Positions 50,710 through 60,163 are shown, counted from the first letter of the stretch. The stretch is DNA of 64,000 nt from Bacillota bacterium (GCA_023416695.1 JAEZGY010000062.1:62001-126000); one strand, 5' to 3'. Notes: a model not told the origin generated them from the sequence alone. Numbers and translations: made by a program.

Positions 50710-51204
50710 TTAATAAGCACCACTGGAATATGTTAACTCATAGCTATGACTATATATTTCCAGTGTAATACCAAATGGATCTTGTACATAACACATTCTG
50801 TAAGGCTTTTCTCCTGGATAATACTCGCGAACAGGCATTAATTGCTTTCCACCATTGTCTACAACTCTCTTCACTAAACCTTCAAGATCTGGGTCTTGTA
50901 TTGCGAAATGAAATAATCCTGTCTTAACATGGTCAAACTCAGCATTCTTTCGATCGTTTTGCTTAAACTCAAACATTTCAATACCAATTCCATCTGAAGT
51001 AACCATATGAGCAATTCTAAAATCCTCATACCCACTGCCAAAACAATCTTGACACATAATTCCTATAGCAGTATCTGTTTCTTCTTTAATAACAGCTGGC
51101 TCCATTATTATGTAAAAACCCATAACATCCCTATAAAACTTTACTGCTGCATCTAAATCTGGTACAGATAAACCAATATGAGAGAAACTTCTTGGATATA
51201 ACAT
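50710..51204 (-). CDS. VOC-superfamily (glyoxalase-like) protein
   Basis: 164 residues from the ATG at 51204, with AGGAGGT six bases upstream. The first beta-alpha-beta-beta-beta unit is HIGLSVPDLDAAVKFYRDVM, the second HFAIQDPDLEGLVKRVVDNG to MCYVQDPFGITLEIYSHSYE, with His, Glu and His/Glu in metal-ligand positions. It may be a lyase, isomerase or epimerase on a keto intermediate. A VOC domain is fused to the aldolase in the first cluster; here it is a separate gene in a cluster with a plain aldolase. Confidence 0.88.
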   Translation of the reverse strand: MLYPRSFSHIGLSVPDLDAAVKFYRDVMGFYIIMEPAVIKEETDTAIGIMCQDCFGSGYEDFRIAHMVTSDGIGIEMFEFKQNDRKNAEFDHVKTGLFHFAIQDPDLEGLVKRVVDNGGKQLMPVREYYPGEKPYRMCYVQDPFGITLEIYSHSYELTYSSGAY

Positions 51205-51208
51205 ATTA

Positions 51209-51260
51209 TTACCTCCTAATTCTTTTTGCATTTTTTTACCTCCTAATTCTTTTGCATTTT
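51209..51260 (-). repeat. Tandem duplication of a gene end plus ribosome binding site
   Basis: Copies 51236-51260 and 51209-51234 are about 25 bases long and nearly identical (minus-strand core AATTAGGAGGTAA preceded by GCAAAA). In the first copy the bases encode the last residues and TAG stop of the alcohol dehydrogenase; in the second, one extra A removes the stop. Both carry an AGGAGGT site, and the second one serves the VOC gene. Confidence 0.75.
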
Positions 51261-52334
51261 CTTACCTACTAGTTGTTTTGCACTTTCATTTACTATCAAA
51301 ACTTTTAGTCGGTTAGTTCCATGTGAAGTTCTTGCAAATTCCAATGCCTTTGGGGTATCCTCAAACGCATAGGTATGTGAAATACAGGTCTGAACATCTA
51401 TCTTACCAGCAGCAATCATATCAAGTGCTGGCGCAAAGCTGTTAGGACTTGCTAAACTTCCGTAAACGGTAATATCTCTACTTGTTACATATTCTAATTC
51501 GAAAGGAATTAGTTCTTTGCCGGTGAGACTTAAGGCACACAGTTTACCTCCAGGAGCTGTCATTTTCACTGCTGTATTTACCGCTTCTGGGTTTCCAGTA
51601 TCCTCAAACACGACATCCGCATAATCTCCAAACCACTCCTTGATAGCTTCTGTGGCATTGCATTCCATTGAATTAAACATTCTAAGACCCCATAGTTTCT
51701 CAACTTTCTCTCTATGAAGTTCTTTTCTGGAGACTACTGCCACCTTGGCAGCCCCACAGTAACTTGCTAACTGGGCATTAAGCAAACCAATTGGACCGTC
51801 ACCATATATCACTACGTTATCACCTGGTTCTATGCCCGTCTTTCTTATTGCATATAATACTGTAGCCAAAGGTTCTACTAATGCTGCCTGTTCAGGCGTT
51901 ACACCTTTTGGCACCTTATATATATTTTTCCCATCTGTCTTTAAATACTCAGCCATAGAGCCATCATACTTGATTACACCAAGTTCGGTACGATTAGAGC
52001 ATAAATGATATAACCCTTTTTTACAGTTCTTACATTTACCGCATCCAATGGAGATATCTCCAACCACTAAATCTCCAATTTCAAAGTTCTCTACAGCAGA
52101 ACCTAATTCTGCTACAACCCCGGACCATTCATGCCCTGGTGTCAGTGGCATCTTGGAAAGTCCCGTCTTGTAATAAGACATACTACCATCATATAGTTCA
52201 ACATCTGTGGTGCATACTCCTGTTGCAATAACTTTGATTAACACCTCATGTGGCTCAAGTTTTGGTATATCCATAATTTGTGCTTCCATTTGTAAAGGGG
52301 CTACAACCTTAAATGACTTCATCTTTCCATTCAT
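51243..52334 (-). CDS. Zinc-dependent medium-chain alcohol/polyol dehydrogenase
   Basis: 363 residues from the ATG at 52334, with GGAGGT seven bases upstream. Catalytic zinc ligands are in GVCTTDVELYDG, GHEWSG and the later Glu; the structural zinc site is CGKCKNCKKGLYHLC. The NAD-binding motif is VIYGDGPIGLLNAQL. It resembles sorbitol/threonine/galactitol-type dehydrogenases. In this cluster it would oxidise the imported polyol or sugar acid. It follows the permease gene by 19 bases. Confidence 0.93.
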   Translation of the reverse strand: MNGKMKSFKVVAPLQMEAQIMDIPKLEPHEVLIKVIATGVCTTDVELYDGSMSYYKTGLSKMPLTPGHEWSGVVAELGSAVENFEIGDLVVGDISIGCGKCKNCKKGLYHLCSNRTELGVIKYDGSMAEYLKTDGKNIYKVPKGVTPEQAALVEPLATVLYAIRKTGIEPGDNVVIYGDGPIGLLNAQLASYCGAAKVAVVSRKELHREKVEKLWGLRMFNSMECNATEAIKEWFGDYADVVFEDTGNPEAVNTAVKMTAPGGKLCALSLTGKELIPFELEYVTSRDITVYGSLASPNSFAPALDMIAAGKIDVQTCISHTYAFEDTPKALEFARTSHGTNRLKVLIVNESAKQLVGKKMQKN

Positions 52335-52353
52335 CACAAATACCTCCAATATA

Positions 52354-53328
52354 CTAGATTGCCTTTCTCACTGCTTTTCTACGTTCTCCCATAGCATCAA
52401 TAAAAATTGCAATAATCAGAATTGCACCTGTAGCAAAGTTTTGCCAGTATATATTTATTCCAAGTAAATTCAATGCTGTTGAAAGAACACTTAAGAAAGT
52501 TACACCAAGAACAGCGCCTAAAACGGAGCCTTTCCCACCATTTAAGCTTGCGCCACCGATGATACATGCCGTAATAACATCCATTGCCGTATCAGAACCG
52601 ATGGTTACAGAAGAGGAACCAAATCTAGCAGTAATTAGAATACCTGCAATACCAGCGCAAACGCTGGTAATTAAGAAACACATGATTTTTACTTTACTAA
52701 CATTAATACCATTTAATTTTGCTGCCTTTGTATTACTACCCACATAATAGATCTGACGCATATGTCTTGCATTTCTAAACAATACATCCCCTACAATAAC
52801 CAGAACAATTAAAACATATATTGGATATTGAATACCAAATAATCTCCCCTGCCCAACTGTTTTAAAAGCTGCAGGAAGTCCTGTTACTGAAGTACCATTA
52901 GAAAAAACAAGCATTAAGCCCTGTAAAGCACATGACATACCTAAAGTGGTAATAAAGGAGTTTAATCCAATTTTCGCTACAAGAAATCCATTAACATAAC
53001 CAATTAGTACGGCAGCTAATAAGGCAATGACGATAGCAAGCACAATTGGTACTCCTGACTTCATTAACAAACCAACAATAACACCTGTAAAAGCCATAGT
53101 ATAGCCTACAGACAAATCCATTTCTCCACAAGCCAATAGCATTACCATTCCTATTGCTATGGTTCCCTGCACTGTTACACTCATGATGATAGACAATAGA
53201 TTAGTGGTAGATAAGAATACTGGCGAAAATAATGACACACCAATACTACAAATCACTAACACAAAAATTAAGATTATCTCTCTTGTTCCAAACATTTTTT
53301 TTATTTTATTACCTACATTACTACTCAT
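52354..53328 (-). CDS. Ribose-type ABC transporter permease
   Basis: 324 residues from the ATG at 53328, eight bases after GGAGG; an earlier ATG is too near. About ten hydrophobic segments, with MLLACGEMDLSVGYTMAFTG, ITTLGMSCALQGLML and IGGASLNGGKGSVLGAVLGV as RbsC-family signatures. It forms a homodimeric channel with the ATPase encoded just upstream, whose coding end overlaps this gene by eight bases. Confidence 0.95.
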   Translation of the reverse strand: MSSNVGNKIKKMFGTREIILIFVLVICSIGVSLFSPVFLSTTNLLSIIMSVTVQGTIAIGMVMLLACGEMDLSVGYTMAFTGVIVGLLMKSGVPIVLAIVIALLAAVLIGYVNGFLVAKIGLNSFITTLGMSCALQGLMLVFSNGTSVTGLPAAFKTVGQGRLFGIQYPIYVLIVLVIVGDVLFRNARHMRQIYYVGSNTKAAKLNGINVSKVKIMCFLITSVCAGIAGILITARFGSSSVTIGSDTAMDVITACIIGGASLNGGKGSVLGAVLGVTFLSVLSTALNLLGINIYWQNFATGAILIIAIFIDAMGERRKAVRKAI

Positions 53329-54847
53329 TTGCATTTCCTCCAGTACCGTTTGTATTCACTCCAGTTGCACATCCCATTACTGTTTCTTCAGAAAATTCTG
53401 ACTGCCCAAGCTCCCCTGAAACAGTTCCATGACGCATAACTATCAATCGATCACAGATTCCCAACAACTCCGTCAGTTCAGAAGAGATAACAACTACAGC
53501 CTTTCCCTTCTCTGCCATATTACGTAACATTTGATAGATTTCTGCTTTTGCCCCAACATCGACACCCTTAGTAGGTTCATCAATAATAATTACATCTGGA
53601 TCAATCCCCATCCACATTGCCAAGAGACATTTTTGCTGATTCCCTCCTGATAGATTACCTATAATCTGTTCAGAGGAAGGAGTAACAATATTAAAATCAA
53701 CAATCTGTTTCTTTGTTACCTCTGTAATCTCTTTATCTTTAACAAAGCCCACGCTGTTTTTATAGTTGTCAATCTGCATTACAGCTATATTCTTTATAAT
53801 TGAGTAGTCTAGGTAAAGTCCTAATCCTTTTCTATCCTCCGATATGTATGCTATCTTATGTTTTATGGCATCTGCGGTAGAATTAATTTTTACAACCTGG
53901 CCATTGAGCTTCACCTGACCAGTGTGTTTATGTGCCCCAAAAATACCTAGTGCCATCTCAGTTCTACCAGCCCCAATAAGTCCAGCTACACCTAAAATTT
54001 CACCTTTTCTTACACCAAAGGAAACATCATGGTATAAATCCGTGGCTGTAAGGTTTTCCACTTCCAGTAGATATTCTTTGGAAATCTTACGTGTTTTTGA
54101 ATCCTGACCATAGAGCTTCTTAATCTCACGCCCTACCATCATGGTAACAATTTGCTCTCTAGTGATTTCTGCTACACTATTTTGGCCTACATATTCACCA
54201 TCACGCATAACCAGTGTACGATCGGCAATCTGAAATACTTCCTCTAGCTTATGGGTAATATAAATAAATGCATATCCCTCCGCTTTCAAACGTCTTATAT
54301 TTTCAAACATAAGCTGAACCTGTTTCTCTGCAAGGGAGCTAGTAGGCTCGTCTAAAATGATTAGCTTTCCTTTCATAGAGGTGGCCCGAATAATCTCTAA
54401 CAACTGCTGAACTCCTATAGGAAGACGTTTTACTAGCGTCCTTGGATCAAGATCTAAATTAAATGCTTTTAATAATTCTGCCGTATCTGCATAAAGCTGA
54501 CTCCACTTGACTTTTCCAATGGCATTGACTGGTTGTCGATTCATGTAGATATTCTCAGCTATACTCATATCACCAACCATAGACAGTTCCTGGTGAACCA
54601 TTGTAATTCCCTTTTGCATAGCATCAAATGCTGAATCAAAACATACCTCTTGTTTATCCACATAAATGGTGCCTCGATCCGGTTTCTCAATGCCACAAAT
54701 CATTTTAGAAACTGTAGATTTACCGGCACCATTCTCTCCTAACAACGCAAGGACTTCGCCACTGTGTAACTCAAAGCTAATATCCTTAACAGCTACCACT
54801 CCTGGATATTCTTTATGGAGATTTTCCAATTTTAAAACAACTGACAT
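53321..54847 (-). CDS. Ribose-type ABC transporter ATPase (RbsA/MglA family)
   Basis: 508 residues with two ATPase domains in tandem, the family's usual form. The first has Walker A GENGAGKST, Walker B LIILDEPTSSL and signature-like LPIGVQQLLEI. The second has GLIGAGRTE in the Walker A place, signature LSGGNQQKCLLAMW and VIIIDEPTKGVDVG. It powers uptake of a sugar or sugar acid with the adjacent permease and the binding lipoprotein encoded at 59 kb. Confidence 0.96.
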   Translation of the reverse strand: MSVVLKLENLHKEYPGVVAVKDISFELHSGEVLALLGENGAGKSTVSKMICGIEKPDRGTIYVDKQEVCFDSAFDAMQKGITMVHQELSMVGDMSIAENIYMNRQPVNAIGKVKWSQLYADTAELLKAFNLDLDPRTLVKRLPIGVQQLLEIIRATSMKGKLIILDEPTSSLAEKQVQLMFENIRRLKAEGYAFIYITHKLEEVFQIADRTLVMRDGEYVGQNSVAEITREQIVTMMVGREIKKLYGQDSKTRKISKEYLLEVENLTATDLYHDVSFGVRKGEILGVAGLIGAGRTEMALGIFGAHKHTGQVKLNGQVVKINSTADAIKHKIAYISEDRKGLGLYLDYSIIKNIAVMQIDNYKNSVGFVKDKEITEVTKKQIVDFNIVTPSSEQIIGNLSGGNQQKCLLAMWMGIDPDVIIIDEPTKGVDVGAKAEIYQMLRNMAEKGKAVVVISSELTELLGICDRLIVMRHGTVSGELGQSEFSEETVMGCATGVNTNGTGGNANE

Positions 54848-54871
54848 ATTTTCACCTTGCTTTTCTTCATA

Positions 54872-55534
54872 TTATTGTATTTCTTCTCTAAGCATATTGG
54901 TTGCATCTACATACTGTTTCGCTAGTTTATATAGTCCTTCATAATCTCCGACATCAATCAACTCTTTATTGACCATACACCCTCCGATCCCGAAACCACA
55001 TGCACCAGCTCGATAGAACTTCTCCATATTACTTAAATCCACTCCTCCTACGGCCATAATAGGAATATGACTTAAAGGGGCTTTAATTGCTTTAATATAC
55101 TCTACTCCAAGACCTACCACAGGAAACACCTTCACAAATGTTGCTCCAGCCTCATATGCCATTACTACTTCTGTTGGTGTCAGTGCACCTGATATAGTAA
55201 CCATATTAAGTTTTGATGCCTTCTTTATAACAGAAACATTGGTATTCGGTGTAATAATATACTGCGCACCAGCCTCATATGCTGCTACTACCTGTTCCTC
55301 TGTTAGAACGGTTCCCGCTCCAACATATAAATCCTCGTAGCGTTGGCGTATTGCTCTGATAGCTTGTGCCGTATCCTCAATACAAGTTGGTTTCGTCTGA
55401 TTAAAAGTGACTTCAATAAACTTCACCCCACCTTTTCTCAACGCCTCTGCCGTCCTAAGAATCTTATCCATATCTAGTCCTCTGACAATGGCAATCAGCT
55501 TATACTTCTTAATGTTTTCTACTATTTCCTTCAA
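54872..55534 (-). CDS. eda: KDPG/KHG aldolase (stand-alone)
   Basis: 220 residues. Glu41 in EVTFNQTKP, Schiff-base Lys135 in ATFVKVFPVV and MAVGGVDLSNM at the phosphate site. It would split a 2-keto-3-deoxy-6-phospho sugar acid (KDPG or KDPGal) into pyruvate and glyceraldehyde 3-phosphate, following the DgoK-type kinase of this cluster. The start is TTG, seven bases after GGGAGG. Unlike the aldolase at 27 kb it carries no extra domain. Confidence 0.94.
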   Translation of the reverse strand: MKEIVENIKKYKLIAIVRGLDMDKILRTAEALRKGGVKFIEVTFNQTKPTCIEDTAQAIRAIRQRYEDLYVGAGTVLTEEQVVAAYEAGAQYIITPNTNVSVIKKASKLNMVTISGALTPTEVVMAYEAGATFVKVFPVVGLGVEYIKAIKAPLSHIPIMAVGGVDLSNMEKFYRAGACGFGIGGCMVNKELIDVGDYEGLYKLAKQYVDATNMLREEIQ

Positions 55535-55552
55535 AATATATCCTCCCTAGCC

Positions 55553-56188
55553 CTACTTCTCAATTGCATAAGCCCTTATTGGGAAGCCATCCATATTTAC
55601 AAAGGCTAGTGGTGCGCCACAAAAGATAATCTCTTTTCCTGCTAACTCTTTTAAATTTGTCAAAGACTCTACAACTGCAACTTCACTCCCTAATAGCAAC
55701 TTGTGCACTTCCTCTCCTGCATACTCAGATAGAGAAGGCCCATCCACACCTAAAAGTACTATTCCAAGGGAAACCAAATACTTGGCACATTCCACAGATA
55801 TAGGAGGATACTTTGTAAAAAACTCTTCTGTATTATAATGTTCATACCAGCCAGTAGCTAAAATTACACGCTTTGCTTTTCTTATTTCTTCCTCGTAGGG
55901 TTTAACATCCTCCACTGTAATCTCATCTAATGCACCTTTTTGATATAGATTCACTACATAGCATTCTCCAACATATCGGTTAATATCTACATCACCTAAG
56001 GCTTTTCCACCCTCCACAAAGTGCAAAGGTGCATCCGTATGGGTTCCTGCATGGGAGTTCACCTTAACAAGGGTAAGATTATATTGATCTTTTTCAATAG
56101 TATGAGTTCGTTCACAACTCATAGCTGGAGTCCCAGGGAATACCATATCCTCAATGTTAAATTTATGAGTCAAATCATATACCTTCAT
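55553..56188 (-). CDS. Cyclase-family metal hydrolase (kynurenine formamidase-like)
   Basis: 211 residues. The metal motif HAGTHTDAPLH is at 46-56, with DLTHKF at the start and FCGAPLAFVNMDGFPIRAYA at the end, all standard for the cyclase (DUF in older lists) family of manganese or zinc hydrolases, which includes arylformamidase and isatin hydrolase. No tryptophan-catabolic genes are near; the neighbours are sugar-acid genes. It may act as a lactonase or dehydratase here (inference). Confidence 0.9.
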   Translation of the reverse strand: MKVYDLTHKFNIEDMVFPGTPAMSCERTHTIEKDQYNLTLVKVNSHAGTHTDAPLHFVEGGKALGDVDINRYVGECYVVNLYQKGALDEITVEDVKPYEEEIRKAKRVILATGWYEHYNTEEFFTKYPPISVECAKYLVSLGIVLLGVDGPSLSEYAGEEVHKLLLGSEVAVVESLTNLKELAGKEIIFCGAPLAFVNMDGFPIRAYAIEK

Positions 56189-56207
56189 ATCTCATCCTCC
56201 TATATTG

Positions 56208-56984
56208 TTATTTATTGTAGAACAGGCTATTACCCGTATAGCCTAATTCTCTAGAAATCTTCATTGCACTATCTACAACAACATTAATATACTTTTCCAC
56301 TCCTTTATGCTCCACTACTTCCTTTAAATTGGCTATACTAATCGCAGCAACAACGTTGCTTTCATAATTTCTGACTGGAGCAGCTATACAAAAAATTGCT
56401 CTCTCCCCCTCTTCATTGTCAACAGCATATCCAAGCTGTCTAACTAGAAAAAGCTCCTCCTTTAATTTTTCAAGATCACATATCGTATTGGATGTTTTAG
56501 CAACCAGTTTTTTGCCTCTATATAACTTTTCTACTTCTTCTGTTGGCATAGTAGCTAAAATAGCTTTTCCAAGTCCTGTATAATACATTCCTTTTCCAAC
56601 GCCTAACAATGCTGTCGTTCGAACTCCAACATTCTCTTCCACTTTATCCAGATAAACTACATTCTCATCACTCTTCACACCCAAGAAAGCTGTTGCTTTT
56701 GTTTTCTTTGACATTTCTTTCAAATATGGTTTAGCCACCTTTACAAAATCTATGTCTCTGATATATGCTGCCCCTGAACGAAATGCTTTTAATCCAATGA
56801 AATAGGTTCTTGCGACTTTGTCAGCATATTGTAAATATTTCATCTCCAACATGGTATTTACAATATCATATGTACTGCTTAATGGTATCTGTAATCCCTC
56901 AGATATTTGCTTTAATGTAGCTGGATAACCGTTCTCACTGATAAAATTTAGAATTTGAAGTGTTCGCATTGTAGTTTTATTCAT
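56208..56984 (-). CDS. IclR-family transcriptional regulator
   Basis: 258 residues. The N-terminal helix-turn-helix (MRTLQILNFISENGYPATLK, PLSSTYDIVNTMLEMKYL) and the effector-binding domain (GKAILATMPTEEVEKLYRGK, GYAVDNEEGERAIFCIAAPV) are typical. It lies 11 bases after dgoK and probably controls this cluster. It differs enough from the regulator at 24.4 kb to rule out a recent copy. Confidence 0.93.
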   Translation of the reverse strand: MNKTTMRTLQILNFISENGYPATLKQISEGLQIPLSSTYDIVNTMLEMKYLQYADKVARTYFIGLKAFRSGAAYIRDIDFVKVAKPYLKEMSKKTKATAFLGVKSDENVVYLDKVEENVGVRTTALLGVGKGMYYTGLGKAILATMPTEEVEKLYRGKKLVAKTSNTICDLEKLKEELFLVRQLGYAVDNEEGERAIFCIAAPVRNYESNVVAAISIANLKEVVEHKGVEKYINVVVDSAMKISRELGYTGNSLFYNK

Positions 56985-56995
56985 ATACTCTCTCC

Positions 56996-57994
56996 CTACT
57001 CTAAAGCATTTTTATGTTCCCATATGGAAATGGCTCCATATCCAGCCATATTAACTGCTTCTCCATACTTATCCTTTTGAATGATATGACCTTCATATCT
57101 TTGTTCTAATAATTTTATCATTCCTTTTGAATATGTATTCTGACCACCTACGATAAACCGCACATTAGGTTCTAATTTGCAAACCCTGCTTTTTTCCAAT
57201 GCCAACAAATCTGTTGCTAATATTGCCCCTAACAAGTAATTTGCCCTCTGATTAACTGTAGATTCTGAGAATAAATCTAATAATCGAACTAGAAAAGCTG
57301 TTCTGCTTAATCCTGTTTTTCTGGCCTCCTCTGCACCTGCCAGTAACCAATCTTCTTCTATTTCTTCAACATAGCTTGATTTTAAAGAACTTGATATAAT
57401 AGAGGTTCTAGTTAACTCCATAAGCATTTCACCTGCCATAGTTGTTAAGCATCCCACTATTTCATTTTCTTCATTTACATAAACAACTTTTGTATGTGAT
57501 CCCGGTAAAATAAGAACTACAGGCCCCTTTACATCCATAGATTGCAAGATTGCAAAGGTTTCTACTTCTTCGCCTCGCATAATGTCCATCATCTCACAAT
57601 CCTCTAAACTACTGATTGTATCATCATTTTGCACCCCTGGAATAAAACATATTTCAAGTTTTTCACTAATTTCTGGTATTATTTTATGTACACAGGATTT
57701 TGCTAACTTTTCAATGGACACCGGCACTGTAACTCTAGGAATTTCGCATACCCCTAACTCAGAACCGATCATACCACTTGCAAGAATAGCGTGTAAGTTT
57801 TCTTCTTTCCCATGGATCTCCTCTAATGTTTTCTCCAAACATTGTCGAATTGCTTTGAGTAATTTCTTGTTATTACCTTCCATGGAGGTATTTCGTACGC
57901 CTACTTCTTGCTTCTTTATACAAATCGGATTTTTATCCTGCCAAAGTATTACCCTTGTATTAGTTGTTCCAGTATCAATAGTCGCTACTAACAT
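56996..57994 (-). CDS. dgoK: 2-dehydro-3-deoxygalactonokinase (DgoK family), second copy
   Basis: 332 residues from the ATG at 57994; a longer frame to 58075 begins at a TTG without a ribosome binding site. The phosphate loop is ATIDTGTTNTRVILWQ, and FIPGVQND, MRGEEVETFAI and LPGSHTKVVYVN match the family. It phosphorylates a 2-keto-3-deoxy acid for the aldolase at 54.9 kb, as in the De Ley-Doudoroff pathway. The N-terminus and ligand segments differ from the copy at 23.3 kb, so they are ancient paralogues. Confidence 0.93.
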   Translation of the reverse strand: MLVATIDTGTTNTRVILWQDKNPICIKKQEVGVRNTSMEGNNKKLLKAIRQCLEKTLEEIHGKEENLHAILASGMIGSELGVCEIPRVTVPVSIEKLAKSCVHKIIPEISEKLEICFIPGVQNDDTISSLEDCEMMDIMRGEEVETFAILQSMDVKGPVVLILPGSHTKVVYVNEENEIVGCLTTMAGEMLMELTRTSIISSSLKSSYVEEIEEDWLLAGAEEARKTGLSRTAFLVRLLDLFSESTVNQRANYLLGAILATDLLALEKSRVCKLEPNVRFIVGGQNTYSKGMIKLLEQRYEGHIIQKDKYGEAVNMAGYGAISIWEHKNALE

Positions 57995-58270
57995 ATCATC
58001 TCTTCTCTCTGCATTATGCTTATATTTATTAAATTCTTCTTTCGTACTACATTTTCTATCTATTTCTGAATACAATTTTTCATTATTGTACTATTTTCGA
58101 CTTTACTAATATCTAATTACATTTCATACTTTTGCTTTATTTTCCTTATTCAAAATGGTTCCCTCCTCACACTAATACAATCATTCTGTAACACTACTTT
58201 ACTTTTTAAAACTTATCCATTAGAATATATTATATAATTACAATATCATTAAAAGTGCCCGAGGATAGCC

Positions 58271-58972
58271 ATGAGTTATACAACCAATGCAACAGATAAA
58301 GTCTACAATTTAATATGTGAAAAAATCGGGAATGGCGAGTGGAAACCCGAAGAGAAAATCTGGACCGAGCAAAGGTTTTCTAGTGAGTTAGGCGTAAGTC
58401 GCGTGGCTGTAAGACAAGCAATCGACAAACTTGTTACCACTTCTGTATTAAGAAGAGTTCAGGGTTCAGGTACTTATGTTAAGAAAAACAGCCCTTTTTT
58501 TATCACTAGTTCTCCTTCACACATTACGACCGATACCGATTTGTTAGACATTTGTCGCTTTCGTATTTTCTTTGAATCTGGTAACATTGAACTTTTTATT
58601 AAAAACGCTCAAAAGAATGATATAGAACGCTTAAAAGAAATACATTTGCAATTAATGAATTGTGATAAAGATTCAGATGACTTTTTTAAGTACGACTTTG
58701 ATTTTCACAAAACCATTGCTTATGGTACTCAAAATTCTTTTGTTAAACAGATTTTTAGGTTTTTAAATTCGATATTGATTACAAATCAAGAACGTCTTCA
58801 CCAAGTACTTGGTCCAGATATTGCATTAAAATATCATCCATTAATCATGGAATATATTGAAAAGAAAGATATTACTGCCGCCTCACTAATGATGAGACGT
58901 CATATGGATGAAACTGCTGAAGCTTTTGAGAACTTTCTTCTATTAGAAAAAGAAAAATTAAATGGTTTTTAA
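58271..58972 (+). CDS. GntR-family regulator with FCD ligand domain
   Basis: 233 residues. The GntR winged helix is at about 10-75 (VYNLICEKIGNGEWKPEEKI, LGVSRVAVRQAIDKLVTTSV, RRVQGSGTYVKKN). An FCD domain follows (LLDICRFRIFFESGNIELFI, HKTIAYGTQNSFVKQIFRFL). FadR-type regulators of this class usually bind organic or sugar acids. It lies between dgoK and the binding-protein gene, read oppositely to both, and is the best candidate to bind the repeated motif in 60.15-60.39 kb. The ribosome binding site is AGGA five bases before ATG. Confidence 0.93.
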   Translation: MSYTTNATDKVYNLICEKIGNGEWKPEEKIWTEQRFSSELGVSRVAVRQAIDKLVTTSVLRRVQGSGTYVKKNSPFFITSSPSHITTDTDLLDICRFRIFFESGNIELFIKNAQKNDIERLKEIHLQLMNCDKDSDDFFKYDFDFHKTIAYGTQNSFVKQIFRFLNSILITNQERLHQVLGPDIALKYHPLIMEYIEKKDITAASLMMRRHMDETAEAFENFLLLEKEKLNGF

Positions 58973-58976
58973 TTAT

Positions 58977-59014
58977 AGTAAAAGTTCGCAGAAAAATTTC
59001 TGCAAACTTTTACT
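58977..59014. terminator. Bidirectional terminator between the GntR and binding-protein genes
   Basis: An 18-base-pair stem (58977-58994 with 58997-59014) with one mismatch and a two-base centre, A/T-rich on both outer arms, between two convergent genes. Confidence 0.85.
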
Positions 59015-59025
59015 ATATTTATTTA

Positions 59026-60087
59026 TTAAAACCCATTAGTTGCATAGGTCTCGTTTTGTTTTAAATAATATTCTACATTATCTTTAGTCACTAGGTTTAC
59101 TGATGTGTAAATAGCATTTGGTGTAACCTTCGCTCCTGCTGCTTTATTATCACTTGTAAGTGGCATCTCTACATGATTTTTTGTAATCAAGCATACCATT
59201 GCCCAGTATGGCATAGAAGCATCATTTTGACATAATGTTCCAGTTATTGTTCCTTGCTTTACCATTTCAAGAGTATCAGAATTTCTATCTAACCCTAAAA
59301 CATCAACTTTTCCAGTTAAACTTAATTCTGAAAGTGCCGTTGCAGCTCCAGTTGCTCCAGTAGAATCACAGCATACAAAACCAGTTAAATCTGAATATTT
59401 AACTGCGATATCCTTAGCTGCACTAGTAGCTGTATTTGAATCAGCCTTTGTATCCCCAATAGCAACTACTTTTATTCCTTCGTATTCAGCAAATGCTTCT
59501 TCAAATCCTCTTTGACGCTCTTCAAACATATCTGATCCAGTAATTGTCAAAATAGCCACATTTCCCTTACCATTAATCATTTCTGCATATTGTTTTCCAC
59601 CCTGATATCCTAAATCATACTGAGAGGTACCAATGTAGGTGTCCCCTTGCTCATTGGTAGAGCCAACATATGTAACAATAGGAATTCCTGCATCTTCTGC
59701 TTTTTGAATATATGGATCAAGCGCTGCATCATACCCCCATACACAGATACCTGCTGGTTTCTTAGCAATTGCTGTTTCCATCTGTGTACACATATCATTC
59801 ATGTCATCATTTGCAGGTCCAGTAAAACTTACCTTTACTCCAAACAACTTCCCTGCCTGCTCCCAACCATACTTATGAGCATTAAAATATTCAATGTTAT
59901 TTAGGCAGTTAACAATAATGTATTCCTCATCAGAAGATATCTTACTTTGTAAGGTTCCATCTCCTTTGGTATCCTTGGAGGAATCAGCCCCCGATTCTTG
60001 AGAAGTACTGTTCCCATTACATCCTACTAACATACTCATAAGTAAAATGACAACTAAACAAAGTACTCCAATTTTCTTTTTTCCCAT
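59026..60087 (-). CDS. Ribose-type sugar-binding lipoprotein
   Basis: 353 residues from the ATG at 60087; a GTG two codons earlier is also possible. Signal peptide with lipobox LVGC (Cys22), Ser/Asp/Lys-rich spacer, then a periplasmic-binding-protein type 1 domain: GICVWGYDAALDPYIQKAED, GNVAILTITGSDMFEERQRG, GKVDVLGLDRNSDTLEMVKQ and GTLCQNDASMPYWAM. It captures the substrate for the ATPase and permease at 52.3-54.8 kb, although the GntR, dgoK and other genes lie between them. Its promoter at 60.2 kb contains a copy of the repeated motif. Confidence 0.95.
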   Translation of the reverse strand: MGKKKIGVLCLVVILLMSMLVGCNGNSTSQESGADSSKDTKGDGTLQSKISSDEEYIIVNCLNNIEYFNAHKYGWEQAGKLFGVKVSFTGPANDDMNDMCTQMETAIAKKPAGICVWGYDAALDPYIQKAEDAGIPIVTYVGSTNEQGDTYIGTSQYDLGYQGGKQYAEMINGKGNVAILTITGSDMFEERQRGFEEAFAEYEGIKVVAIGDTKADSNTATSAAKDIAVKYSDLTGFVCCDSTGATGAATALSELSLTGKVDVLGLDRNSDTLEMVKQGTITGTLCQNDASMPYWAMVCLITKNHVEMPLTSDNKAAGAKVTPNAIYTSVNLVTKDNVEYYLKQNETYATNGF

Positions 60088-60151
60088 ACACACTTCTCCT
60101 TTTCTTTTTTATCTAAAACAGATACAAGTCTGCTTTATTCATGACATGTAA

Positions 60152-60163
60152 TTTGTATTATCT
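60152..60163 (+). repeat. TTTGTATTATCT motif, copy 1
   Basis: Exact copy, lying in the leader of the binding-protein gene on the opposite strand. Confidence 0.55.
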
